Shown here one piece after another: positions 17,538 through 26,049 of a DNA stretch of 64,000 bases; position 1 is the first letter of the stretch; every line of letters starts with the position of its first letter. The translations under genes and the position numbers were made by a program. Under the pieces are notes generated by a model. That model worked only from the letters and a program-made list of their open reading frames with translations. It was not told the origin of the DNA and searched no databases. The DNA comes from Halomonas sp. UBA3074 (GTDB lineage: Bacteria; Pseudomonadota; Gammaproteobacteria; Pseudomonadales; Halomonadaceae): assembly GCF_002366715.1 (NCBI RefSeq), contig NZ_DFBS01000033.1, positions 85,325 to 149,324 of the forward strand, given 5' to 3'.

Positions 17538-19112
17538 ATGACTTTGGAAGGTAAATTACTGATTGGTCAGCAGGCCGTCAGCGGCCAACAGGCTGACATT
17601 CAAGCCGTAAACCCCGCCACTGGCGAAACGCTTAGCCCTGCCTACCCTGGCGGCAGCAAAGCCGAAGTCGACCAGGCCTGTGCGTTAGCCGAAGCAGCCT
17701 TTAATAGCTATCGCGAAACTAGCCTAGAGGCACGCGCGACGTTTCTTGAAACCATTGCCGCTGAAATCGAAGGAATCGGTGATGAGCTGGTTGAGCGCGC
17801 CATGGCCGAAACCGGCCTGCCCCGCCCGCGTATAGAAGGCGAACGGGGTCGCACCTGTGGCCAGCTTCGTCTGTTCGCCTCCGTAGTCCGCGCGGGAGAG
17901 TGGTTGGATGTGCGTATCGATCCGGCCATGCCCGATCGTGAGCCGCTTCCGCGCGCCGACCTGCGTCAGCGCCATATTGCGCTAGGCCCCGTGGCTGTGT
18001 TTGGCGCCAGCAACTTCCCGCTCGCCTTCAGTGTGGCCGGTGGCGACACCGCCTCTGCGCTAGCGGCTGGCTGCCCGGTCGTGGTCAAGGGTCACTCTGC
18101 CCACCCCGGCACTTCCGAACTGGTAGGCCGCGCGATTCAGCGCGCCGTGGCCAAGTGCGATCTCCCCGAGGGCGTCTTCTCGCTGCTATTCGGTTCTGGC
18201 AAAGAGATCGGTCAGGCACTGGTCGCTGACCCGCGCATTCAAGCCGTTGGCTTTACCGGTTCACGCAGTGGTGGCACGGCCTTGATGGCCACCGCCCAGG
18301 CACGGCCACAGCCGATCCCGGTGTATGCTGAAATGAGCTCGATCAACCCGGTCTTCCTGCTGCCCGAAGCGCTCAAGGCGCGCGGTAAAGCGATTGCCGA
18401 AGGATTTGTCGGCTCGCTCAATATGGGCGCTGGACAGTTCTGCACCAACCCTGGGCTAGTGATTGCAATCGAAGGCCCTGAATTGGATGCCTTTGTTGCG
18501 GCAGCCGGTGAAGGCGTTAAGGGTAGCGCAGGCCAAACCATGCTGACGCCGGGTATTCATGACGCCTATCAGCAGGGCGTTAGTCGGCTCGCAAGCCATG
18601 ACAAGGTCACCGAGGTGGCGCGCGGCCAGGCCGGTGAGACAGCGCACCCCTGCCAAGCGGGGCTGTTTGTCACCCAGGCGGATGCTTTCCTGAGCGACCC
18701 CGCGTTACAAGAGGAAGTGTTCGGCTCCACATCGCTGGTCATCGCCTGTGCCGATGCTCAGGAAGTGGCCCGTGTGGCGGCTCAGTTGGAAGGCCAGCTC
18801 ACCATTACGCTGCAGATGGATGACGCTGACTTGGCGACGGCTAAGCAATTGATGCCAACCCTGGAGCGCAAAGCCGGACGCATCTTGGCCAACGGCTGGC
18901 CGACGGGTGTCGAAGTGTGCCACGCCATGGTTCACGGCGGCCCTTACCCGGCGACGTCGGACTCACGCACCACTTCGGTAGGTAGCGCCGCGATCTTCCG
19001 CTTCCTGCGCCCGGTGTGCTACCAGGCGCTGCCGGAAGGCCTACTGCCTGAGGCGATTCGTGATGGTAACCCGGCTGGCGTATCACGCCTGGTCGATGGT
19101 AAGCGTGAATAA
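17538..19112 (+). CDS. 2-oxoglutarate semialdehyde (2,5-dioxovalerate) dehydrogenase
   Basis: 524 aa NAD(P)-dependent aldehyde dehydrogenase of the long KGSADH subtype. N-terminal fold region GPVAVFGASNFPLAFSVAGGD, catalytic Glu in YAEMSSINP (~residue 265) and catalytic Cys in GAGQFCTNPG (~residue 300). The conserved WPTGVEVCHAMVHGG stretch is typical of this subtype. It oxidises the semialdehyde to 2-oxoglutarate, completing the non-phosphorylating pentose route for L-arabinonate and, in trans, for the D-pentonates handled by XylD/XylX. AGGAGG precedes the ATG. Confidence 0.9.
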   Translation: MTLEGKLLIGQQAVSGQQADIQAVNPATGETLSPAYPGGSKAEVDQACALAEAAFNSYRETSLEARATFLETIAAEIEGIGDELVERAMAETGLPRPRIEGERGRTCGQLRLFASVVRAGEWLDVRIDPAMPDREPLPRADLRQRHIALGPVAVFGASNFPLAFSVAGGDTASALAAGCPVVVKGHSAHPGTSELVGRAIQRAVAKCDLPEGVFSLLFGSGKEIGQALVADPRIQAVGFTGSRSGGTALMATAQARPQPIPVYAEMSSINPVFLLPEALKARGKAIAEGFVGSLNMGAGQFCTNPGLVIAIEGPELDAFVAAAGEGVKGSAGQTMLTPGIHDAYQQGVSRLASHDKVTEVARGQAGETAHPCQAGLFVTQADAFLSDPALQEEVFGSTSLVIACADAQEVARVAAQLEGQLTITLQMDDADLATAKQLMPTLERKAGRILANGWPTGVEVCHAMVHGGPYPATSDSRTTSVGSAAIFRFLRPVCYQALPEGLLPEAIRDGNPAGVSRLVDGKRE

Positions 19113-19131
19113 ACCAGCGTCACTCAAGACG

Positions 19132-20070
19132 TTACTCAATGAAGGCGTCGGTGGTTTCTCGATGACCGTATAGAAATGCATCGGCGACTTGGCGCAGCGG
19201 GGCAACATCCACCTCGCTGCGCCTGTTTGCGATTAGCTCGGCAAACCGTGCATAGAGGCCTTGGTACTCGCGCTCTTCATCTTCGATCACGCGTTCGCCG
19301 TCGATCATCAAGCAGCAGCCGCCCTGGGTAAGGCTCATGTGACTGCCGTCACTCTCGACATGCATATCCCAGGTGGGTGGGCCGCTCTGGCGAAAGTCGA
19401 ATTCTGCCGCAATGACCGCGCCTTTAGGGTCGGTAAATGCCAGTTCCGCTGCGATTGGGGTTTGCGCATTGCTCGGCACCAGCAGCCGCGCCTGTTGCAG
19501 AAAAAACGGCTGAGGCAAGATTTCGGTCGCAATCGACAGCGCGTTAATACCAGGATCAAACACGCCCATGCCACCCGGCTCCCAAATCCACGCCTGGCCC
19601 GGATGCCACACCCGCACATCCTCCTTCCACTCGATCTCAACCCGCTGAACCTGACGATCGGCTAACCACTGCCGCGCGTGCGCGACGCCGGGCGCAAAGC
19701 GCGAATGCCAAGCCGCGAACAGGCTGACGCCTTGTTGCTTAGCGCAGGCAATCAAGTCCTCCACTTCACTCAGCGTCGCCCCAGGCGGCTTTTCCAGCAG
19801 TACGTGTTTGCCACGCATCAACGCTGCTCGCGCCTGTGAATAGCGCAGGTGCGTTGGAGTACAAATGGCAACAGCGGTGATCTCTGGATGCGCATCGAGC
19901 ATCGCCTCCAGGCCTTGATAAGCGGGTAGATCCGGCAGCGAAGCGTGGGGATCCGCCGTGGCCACAAGATGGCAGTTTGGAGTGGCGGCGATTGCCGGTA
20001 GGTGTTGGTCGCGAACAATCTTGCCCACGCCCACCAGGCCAAGCTTAAAGCCAGAGTTGAAGTCAGACAT
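19132..20070 (-). CDS. Aldose 1-dehydrogenase, Gfo/Idh/MocA family (L-arabinose/D-galactose type)
   Basis: 312 aa. N-terminal Rossmann motif GLVGVGKIVRDQHLPAIA, then LEKPPGATLSEVEDL and the active-site region WKEDVRVWHPGQAWIWEPGG followed by FDPGINALSI. This matches closely the Azospirillum L-arabinose 1-dehydrogenase (AraA) / Pseudomonas D-galactose dehydrogenase group, including overall length (309-312 aa). It oxidises the aldose to the 1,4- or 1,5-lactone with NAD(P)+. It is the last gene after xylD-eamA-gntR but has its own upstream region with tandem repeats, so it may be transcribed separately. Converges with KGSADH. Confidence 0.88.
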   Translation of the reverse strand: MSDFNSGFKLGLVGVGKIVRDQHLPAIAATPNCHLVATADPHASLPDLPAYQGLEAMLDAHPEITAVAICTPTHLRYSQARAALMRGKHVLLEKPPGATLSEVEDLIACAKQQGVSLFAAWHSRFAPGVAHARQWLADRQVQRVEIEWKEDVRVWHPGQAWIWEPGGMGVFDPGINALSIATEILPQPFFLQQARLLVPSNAQTPIAAELAFTDPKGAVIAAEFDFRQSGPPTWDMHVESDGSHMSLTQGGCCLMIDGERVIEDEEREYQGLYARFAELIANRRSEVDVAPLRQVADAFLYGHRETTDAFIE

Positions 20071-20092
20071 ACGCTTGCCTCTGTTTTAAGAG

Positions 20093-20142
20093 AATAATCG
20101 TTTATTGGAAGAATCGTTTTAAGGGAAGAATCGTTTTAAGTG
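20093..20142. repeat. Tandem ~17-bp repeats upstream of the aldose dehydrogenase gene
   Basis: AAGAATCGTTTTAAGGG (20109-20125) is followed at once by AAGAATCGTTTTAAGTG (20126-20142), and a diverged 16-bp copy precedes them (20093-20108). A core AATCGTTT is common to all, and further variants occur nearby (AACGTTT at 20147-20153, ATCGTTT at 20174-20180). They lie just 5' of the gene starting at 20070 on the minus strand, in its likely promoter. They may be repeated operators or slippage products. Confidence 0.65.
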
Positions 20143-20206
20143 CAAAAACGTTTCATGAAAGCACGAATCCAGTATCGTTTAACTGGAAATGGCGAAGAGA
20201 TCAGCG

Positions 20207-20977
20207 TCATTGGGTGTTATGGGGCAGCTCGACACTGCGGCCCAGCGAGCTGGCACTGTGCTCTAAGCCCAACGCAGCAGCGGTGCCCGCCAATACAGCT
20301 TGAGCGGCTAAAAATGCCTCACGGGGGCGGCGCAGGCGAATGCTCTCCATCAATTGGCGATGACGCTCTAAGCTCTCGTCGGGGTCGACGGCATTCTCGT
20401 TGGACATCGACACCAGCATAAAGATAGAGGGCCGCAGGATATGCGACAGCTGTGCCCAGACAATATTGTGGGTGGCTTTGAAGATCGCCTCGTGGAAGGC
20501 AACATCGCACTCGCTGTGCAGCCGTCGCTCCTCTTCACAGGTGGCATTGCGCAGGTTCTGCCCCAAGCCCTCAAAGGCCTCTTCAATGGCCACCAGATCA
20601 CGCGCTTTGGCGCGCTTGGCGGCAGTCATTGCCACATAGGGTTCTACATCCAAACGAAAGGCGAGGATTTCGCGCTGTATTTCCGGATTGGGGGCGGCGT
20701 AACGGGTCAGCCAGTCGGTCACCTGCGCATCGAGAATATGCCACTCCGAGTACTCGCGTACTTTGGAGCCGTGCCCAGAGATTCGCTCGATAATGCCCGC
20801 CTCTACCAACTGACGAAGATCGCTGCGCACCGCCGAGCGATTGATCGCAAAGCGTTCGCATAGATCCATTTCACGCGGCACAAGGTCGCCGGGATGGTAG
20901 CGACCGCCGAATATTTCCTCGGCGAGGTATTCGGCGATACTGGGGCGAGCGGCTGGCTTACTAAGAGATGACGTCAC
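20207..20977 (-). CDS. GntR family transcriptional regulator, FCD subfamily
   Basis: 256 aa. N-terminal winged helix (IAEYLAEEIFGGRYHPGDLVPREMDLCERF then NRSAVRSDLRQLVEAGII) and an all-helical FCD ligand domain with the metal-site pattern D-x3-H in CDVAFHEAIF and a further His in ERHRQLMESI. A GTG start at 20977 is the only sensible one; its ribosome site is weak. It is third in the xylD-eamA-gntR run (31 bp after eamA), so it is a good candidate regulator of xylD and perhaps of the other operon that shares the 23-bp element. Confidence 0.85.
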   Translation of the reverse strand: MTSSLSKPAARPSIAEYLAEEIFGGRYHPGDLVPREMDLCERFAINRSAVRSDLRQLVEAGIIERISGHGSKVREYSEWHILDAQVTDWLTRYAAPNPEIQREILAFRLDVEPYVAMTAAKRAKARDLVAIEEAFEGLGQNLRNATCEEERRLHSECDVAFHEAIFKATHNIVWAQLSHILRPSIFMLVSMSNENAVDPDESLERHRQLMESIRLRRPREAFLAAQAVLAGTAAALGLEHSASSLGRSVELPHNTQ

Positions 20978-21008
20978 TACGATAAGACCCTGTTTCGATT
21001 CCTGCCCA

Positions 21009-21956
21009 TCATAACGTACTTGACCGGTCTACTGTTATCGGTGTGGCGGCCCCTAGCCTGGCGCGCATGCGTAGCTCAAGGCGTCTTTCATAAAGGCCCT
21101 TCGCACTCAGTGTGCCCAGCACCAAAAGGCCGCCGACCATGGCGATCGGCGCGGGCTGCTCGCCTAAAATCCACCACGCTAACAGCGTACCTACCACCAC
21201 TTCGAGTAGCAGCAGCAGACCTACTTCCGCAGACGGCAGATAGAGCGGCCCGCGCTGCAGCAGCGTCACCCCGCAGGGCACGATAATCAGGCACAGCAGG
21301 ATCACCACGGCGAGCTGGCTGGTAGCAGGCAGTGTGGTTGATTCGCTTCCTGTCAGCCAAAAAATTCCCGCAACGCTACCGACGACAAGTCCGTTGAATA
21401 CCAGCATCGGGCTCATATCGACGCCCGGTCGCGTGCGGCAAAGGGTGAAATTAATCGCCAGCGTAGTCGCTGCCATCAAGGCGAAAGCGTTCCCCACCCA
21501 CGACCCTGCCCCCGCATCATCCAGCGCGATCATCGCGATACCCACCATACAGAGACAAATCGCCAGCCAGGTACGCCGGGGCAAACGCTCCTTGAGGATA
21601 ATCCAGGAGAGAACGGCGGCGATAATCGGCGAACTGGCCAGTATCATCAGCACGTTGCCTGCCTTGGTGTACTGATTGCCCAGCACGAAACCACAGGTGG
21701 TCAGGCTGAATAGCAGCGCCACGGCGATACCGGTCCAACCGCAGCGCCGGTAGGCAGCCAACGTGCCCCGGCCATAGCGCGCCAGGGCAATCAGCAGAAA
21801 ACCCAGCCCGGAGAGAAAACCGCGCCACATCAATATTTCGGCATCGGGCAGGTCAGCTACCTTGATCAGCAAGGCATCCGGCGCCATGATGATCGCGCCG
21901 CCGCCGGTCAACAGCAGCCCCTGCTGACGATGCGACAAGGTACTAAAACGGCTCAT
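21009..21956 (-). CDS. EamA/DMT family transporter
   Basis: 315 aa with about 10 hydrophobic segments in two EamA-type repeats (first repeat ends near residue 140; second begins near SWVGNAFALMAATTLAINF). It is encoded 32 bp downstream of xylD and 31 bp upstream of gntR. Family members move diverse metabolites; a pentose, pentonate or overflow metabolite is plausible from context. Substrate unknown. Confidence 0.82.
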   Translation of the reverse strand: MSRFSTLSHRQQGLLLTGGGAIIMAPDALLIKVADLPDAEILMWRGFLSGLGFLLIALARYGRGTLAAYRRCGWTGIAVALLFSLTTCGFVLGNQYTKAGNVLMILASSPIIAAVLSWIILKERLPRRTWLAICLCMVGIAMIALDDAGAGSWVGNAFALMAATTLAINFTLCRTRPGVDMSPMLVFNGLVVGSVAGIFWLTGSESTTLPATSQLAVVILLCLIIVPCGVTLLQRGPLYLPSAEVGLLLLLEVVVGTLLAWWILGEQPAPIAMVGGLLVLGTLSAKGLYERRLELRMRARLGAATPITVDRSSTL

Positions 21957-21988
21957 CTGAATATTAATCCCTTAACTGATTTGCCCCT

Positions 21989-23791
21989 TTAATGGTTATC
22001 CCGCGGCGGATGCTGGCGAGCGACATCGCGATACTTGGTGGCAGGCGCTAACGTCATGCCACGATCCAGCGGTTCGACCATACTGCGCTGAATTTCCTGC
22101 CAAGGCGTCTGATGACCAGGGTAGCGGTAGCCACCCTGCTCGGCCAAACGCGTCCGGCGGGCTTCCAGTTCACTCGCTTCAATCAAAAGCTGTACTTCGC
22201 CACGCTTGAGATCGACCCGCAGCCGGTCGCCGCTTTCCAGCAGCGCCAGGCCACCGCCAGTAGCGGCCTCGGGGGAGGCGTTGAGAATCGACGGCGAGCC
22301 AGAGGTGCCTGACTGGCGGCCATCGCCCAGGCACGGTAGCGATTCGATGCCCTGTTTGATCAGCGCTTCTGGCGGCTGCATGTTAACCACTTCCGCACCG
22401 CCGGGGTGGCCGACGGGGCCTGCGCCGCGCATCACCAGAATGGTGCGGGCGTCGATGTTGAGCGCCGGGTCATCGATACGGGCGTGATAATCCTCCGAGC
22501 CGTCAAACACCACGACCTTGCCTTCAAAGGCCTCGGGATCGTTGGGATCATTCAGGAAGCGCTCGCGGAAATCCCGGGAGATCACGCTGGTTTTCATCAG
22601 CGCCGAGTCGAACAGGTTACCCTTGAGATTGAGGAAGCCTGCGTGCTCGACCAGCGGATCGCCGTAGCGACAAATCACATCGGGATCCTGGGTTTCGCGA
22701 CCCTGTAGATTATCGCCTATCGAGCGGCCGTTGACCGTCAGGGCATCGCCGTGCAGCTTACCGGCCGTTTGCAGTTCATGGAGAATTGCGGGCACACCGC
22801 CAGCACGGTGGAACTCTTCGCACAGAAAGGCACCCGCAGGCATCACGTTGGCCAGCAGCGGAATTTCATGGCCCAAGCGCTGCCAATCATCATTGTTAAT
22901 CTCGATCCCCGCGTGGCGGGCAATCGCATTGATGTGCACCGGCGCGTTCGAGGAGCCGCCCAGCGCCGAACACGCCACAATCGCGTTCTCAAACGCTTCG
23001 CGGGTCAGGATATCCAGCGGGCGCAGGTCTTCCCACACCATATCGACGATTCGCGTACCGGTGTCGTAGGCAACCATGGCGCGCTCTTTATAGGGCGCGG
23101 GAATCACTGCGGAACCGGGCAGGCTCATGCCCAGCACTTCGGCCATGGAGTTCATGGTGGAGGCGGTGCCCATAGTATTGCAGTGGCCTATCGAGGGCGC
23201 TGAATCACTGGCGCGGGACAGGAACTCGGCGTAGTCGATATCCCCTGCCGCCAAGCGCTTGCGTAGCTCCCAAATAATTGTACCCGACCCTACTCGCTCA
23301 GCGCCGCGCCAGCCGTTGAGCATCGGCCCACCGGAAAGCACTATAGCTGGAATGTTCACCGTTGCCGCCGCCATCAGCGCAGCGGGAGTCGTTTTATCGC
23401 AGCCGGTGGTTAAGACCACGCCGTCTAACGGGTAGCCGTGCAACACTTCGACGATACCCAAATAGGCGAGGTTGCGATCCAACGCCGCCGTAGGACGGCG
23501 CACGTTTTCATGGATCGGGTGCATGGGGAACTCAAACGGCACGCCGCCTGCCGCGCGGATCCCGTCTTTCACCCGCTTCACCAAGTCGATGTGATGACGA
23601 TTGCAGGGGGTTAAGTCAGAGCCCGACTGGCAAATACCAATAATCGGCTTACCGCTAGTGAGTTCATCCAGCGTAATGCCGTAATTAAGATACCGCTCAA
23701 TGCATAGTGCCGTGGTACCCGCGTGATCGGGATTATCGAACCAGTAGCGTGAACGCAACTGCTCAGGAGTTATTCGCTGAAAATTGGCCAT
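21989..23791 (-). CDS. xylD: D-xylonate dehydratase, IlvD/Edd family
   Basis: 600 aa. It converts D-xylonate to 2-keto-3-deoxy-D-xylonate. It follows Caulobacter XylD through its length: SRYWFDNPDHAGTTAL near the N-terminus, GCDKTTPAALMAAATVN, the GHCNTMGTAST Fe-S cysteine motif and GDGRQSGTSGSPSILNASPEA near the C-terminus. It is clearly distinct from the L-arabinonate dehydratases in this window. First gene of xylD-eamA-gntR; divergent from an orphan TRAP binding protein across a region carrying the 23-bp shared element. Its product would need XylX, encoded about 10 kb away. Confidence 0.93.
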   Translation of the reverse strand: MANFQRITPEQLRSRYWFDNPDHAGTTALCIERYLNYGITLDELTSGKPIIGICQSGSDLTPCNRHHIDLVKRVKDGIRAAGGVPFEFPMHPIHENVRRPTAALDRNLAYLGIVEVLHGYPLDGVVLTTGCDKTTPAALMAAATVNIPAIVLSGGPMLNGWRGAERVGSGTIIWELRKRLAAGDIDYAEFLSRASDSAPSIGHCNTMGTASTMNSMAEVLGMSLPGSAVIPAPYKERAMVAYDTGTRIVDMVWEDLRPLDILTREAFENAIVACSALGGSSNAPVHINAIARHAGIEINNDDWQRLGHEIPLLANVMPAGAFLCEEFHRAGGVPAILHELQTAGKLHGDALTVNGRSIGDNLQGRETQDPDVICRYGDPLVEHAGFLNLKGNLFDSALMKTSVISRDFRERFLNDPNDPEAFEGKVVVFDGSEDYHARIDDPALNIDARTILVMRGAGPVGHPGGAEVVNMQPPEALIKQGIESLPCLGDGRQSGTSGSPSILNASPEAATGGGLALLESGDRLRVDLKRGEVQLLIEASELEARRTRLAEQGGYRYPGHQTPWQEIQRSMVEPLDRGMTLAPATKYRDVARQHPPRDNH

Positions 23792-23878
23792 GGTGCCACT
23801 CCACGCCTAGAGTAAGGTTATAAAAGTCATAAAGGAGGATGGTCACGACGGTACGCTTTCTTGATGGCGGCGTCGATA

Positions 23879-23901
23879 CATACAAAAGTATATGTTGAAC
23901 A
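23879..23901. promoter_or_regulatory. 23-bp element identical to 13338-13360, candidate operator
   Basis: Exact copy of the element in the dehydratase-2/dctP intergenic region. Here it continues into ATATGTT-G-AACATAT (23890-23904 region), a palindrome about a single central base. It sits between divergent xylD and dctP. Two exact copies in two functionally matched divergent promoters point to one common regulator. Confidence 0.65.
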
Positions 23902-24056
23902 TATGCGAAAAACGTTACACATTCACCTAAGGGTTGCGGCGCATAGGCGAGAAAGCCTGTCCCGCAGAGACACAACAACAATAGACATCATGCTGGAGTT
24001 GGCTCGGTCAACGCCTTTGACTCAGTGGTCTCCAGCACGCCAGGAGAGTGACGATT

Positions 24057-25133
24057 ATGCATCATCTTTGGAAGCGCACCCTAGTGATGACCGGTGCCAC
24101 ACTGCTCAGCTCGGGTTTGGTTTACGCACAGACGCCTGATCTATCCGATCCGCCGGAGATCGACGGTGAAACGGTGGGTGACCACGGCAGCGTTACTTTA
24201 CGCATGGGGCTTGGTTTGGCTGAAAGTTCGCCACAGTATATTTCCAGCCAGTACTTTGCCGATATTCTTGACCAGCGCAGTGAAGGACGCATTACGGTCA
24301 ATATTTTCCCTAATAGCCAGCTTGGCGATGACGTGCAGATGATGGAAATGCTGCAAACCGGCACGCTGGATATGACCTACCCTTCCTCTTCTCCCGCCAC
24401 CGGCTATGTAGAAGAGCTGGCTGTTTTCGACCTGCCATTCCTACTGCCCACCCGTGAAGCGGCGGTCAAAGCAATGCGCAGCGATGCTGCCCAAGAGATG
24501 CTCGATGCCTTCGACGGCACTGGCCTGAAAGCCCTGGCGTTCTCTGAAAACGGCTTCCGTCAGCTCTCCAACAGCGCCCGTGAAGTCGCTTCGCCAGAAG
24601 ATGTGGCGGGCCTGGATGTGCGCGGCCTGTCCATTCGGACCATGGAGAACCCGGTCCACCTGGCCATCTGGCAAGCACTGGGCGCCAACCCGACGCCCAT
24701 GGCGTTTGGTGAGCTGTTCTCAGCGATGGAGCAAGGTGTCGTAGACGGCCAAGAAAACCCCTGGAGCACCATCCTGACCTCCAATTTCTATGAAGTGCAG
24801 GATTACGGCTCCGAAACACGTCACGTTTATACGCCCTTCATCAAGATGATCTCTGAGCGTACCTGGGACCGCCTGGATCCTGAGTATCAGGAACTCGTAC
24901 AAGAAGCCGCGTTGCAAGCCGCCGATTACGAGATCCAGCTTTCGAGCGAATACGACGATTGGGCGCGCGAGCAGCTTGAAGAGCGTGGCATGCAGATCAC
25001 CCGCCTTGATGATGAGCAGATTGCCGCTTTCCAGGAAGCCGTGCAGCCGGTTTACGAAGAGTGGGCACCGCGCATTGGCGAAGATCTAGTGGCTGAATTC
25101 CAAGAGATCGCTGAATCGACGATGTCCGAGTAA
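24057..25133 (+). CDS. Orphan TRAP transporter solute-binding protein DctP
   Basis: 358 aa from the ATG at 24057 with AGGAGA 9 bp upstream; a GTG at 24048 overlaps that site and is rejected. Signal peptide MHHLWKRTLVMTGATLLSSG...VYA. DctP landmarks: LDVRGLSIRTMENPVH (ligand Arg), ANPTPMAFGELFSAMEQGVVDGQENPW. No dctQ or dctM adjoins it: left is divergent xylD, right a convergent GntR gene. It may use the membrane subunits encoded at 14559-16471 or 27190-29141, or act as a sensor. From position the ligand is likely D-xylonate. Confidence 0.88.
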   Translation: MHHLWKRTLVMTGATLLSSGLVYAQTPDLSDPPEIDGETVGDHGSVTLRMGLGLAESSPQYISSQYFADILDQRSEGRITVNIFPNSQLGDDVQMMEMLQTGTLDMTYPSSSPATGYVEELAVFDLPFLLPTREAAVKAMRSDAAQEMLDAFDGTGLKALAFSENGFRQLSNSAREVASPEDVAGLDVRGLSIRTMENPVHLAIWQALGANPTPMAFGELFSAMEQGVVDGQENPWSTILTSNFYEVQDYGSETRHVYTPFIKMISERTWDRLDPEYQELVQEAALQAADYEIQLSSEYDDWAREQLEERGMQITRLDDEQIAAFQEAVQPVYEEWAPRIGEDLVAEFQEIAESTMSE

Positions 25134-25151
25134 CAAAGGCAGCGAAGCGCC

Positions 25152-25185
25152 GCCCCTGTCGCCGGGTAATAACGGTGGCAGGGGC
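25152..25185. terminator. Bidirectional hairpin between convergent dctP and gntR
   Basis: GCCCCTG (25152-25158) pairs with CAGGGGC (25179-25185), extended inside by G-U and CCG/CGG pairs. It lies between the 3' ends of two convergent genes. The T-tracts are poor, so efficiency is uncertain. Confidence 0.55.
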
Positions 25186-25224
25186 AAATGCTAAAGCAGG
25201 CATAGCGGCCCAAAAGAGGAAATA

Positions 25225-25947
25225 CTAAGAAGCGTCCGAGAGGCGCTTTTTTAGTTGCATATAAGTGCCGTAGTGACGATCGAGGTGGCGCCGCATGGCC
25301 GCCTCGGCCGCATCCGGGTCGCGGGATTCGATGGCCGCAATGATTTCAGTGTGGGCAGCGGTCGCGGCTTTATCTTCATCCTTCTGCTGTAACACCAGCG
25401 CACGGCGATCATCCAGCCATTCAGAAAGCGCCACGTGAATGGCATCGAAAATGGGGTTACGGCCAATGCTGGCCAACACGCCATGAAAATCATTATCGGA
25501 GCGCTTGAAGCGAGCTTCGTCACCAATGGCATCGCGGTTATCCGCCAACGCAGCATGTAACCTTGCAAGGTCTTCTTCGCTAGCGTGGCGAGCCGCATAG
25601 CGCGCCAGAGATATCTCGAACATGGCCCGCGCTTCCTGGAAATACTGCTGGCCATCGGGCTTGGAAAGCAGCTGCCGGGTAACGCCGGAGAGCCTCGCCA
25701 TTACCGCCTCGGCGGTAGGACGAATAACCCGGGCCCGCGTGCCGCTGTTGATGGCGATGAGGCCAAGTTGCTGTAGGTGAAACAACGCTTCACGTACCGC
25801 TGGCCTACCCACGCCAAACTGCTCCATCAACTCTCGTTCTGAGGGCAATTGATCTTTTTCACTTAGCCGCCCGTCGAGAATCTCCGCCTCGAGCTGTTCA
25901 GCCACCTGTTCGGACAGCGTTTTACGCTCGATCCGGTATCTGCTCAT
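25225..25947 (-). CDS. GntR family transcriptional regulator, FCD subfamily
   Basis: 240 aa. Winged helix with ERELMEQFGVGRPAVREALFHLQQLGLI (residues ~38-65), then an FCD domain with NDFHGVLASIGRNPIF and the C-terminal His cluster RRHLDRHYGTY. This resembles NanR/FadR-like FCD repressors of sugar-acid operons. It lies 102 bp downstream of the Ldh-family gene on the same strand, at the end of the SDR-pdxA2-kinase-TRAP-ldh run, so it is the candidate repressor of that operon. Confidence 0.87.
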   Translation of the reverse strand: MSRYRIERKTLSEQVAEQLEAEILDGRLSEKDQLPSERELMEQFGVGRPAVREALFHLQQLGLIAINSGTRARVIRPTAEAVMARLSGVTRQLLSKPDGQQYFQEARAMFEISLARYAARHASEEDLARLHAALADNRDAIGDEARFKRSDNDFHGVLASIGRNPIFDAIHVALSEWLDDRRALVLQQKDEDKAATAAHTEIIAAIESRDPDAAEAAMRRHLDRHYGTYMQLKKRLSDAS

Positions 25948-26049
25948 AGGCAGTCACCCTTGGTTAACCTAGAATTCGCCGCCATTTTACGGCATTTCTC
26001 GCTATTGTCCTTTAAACCCGCCTTCAACCAAAGCGCTCGACCCAATCTT

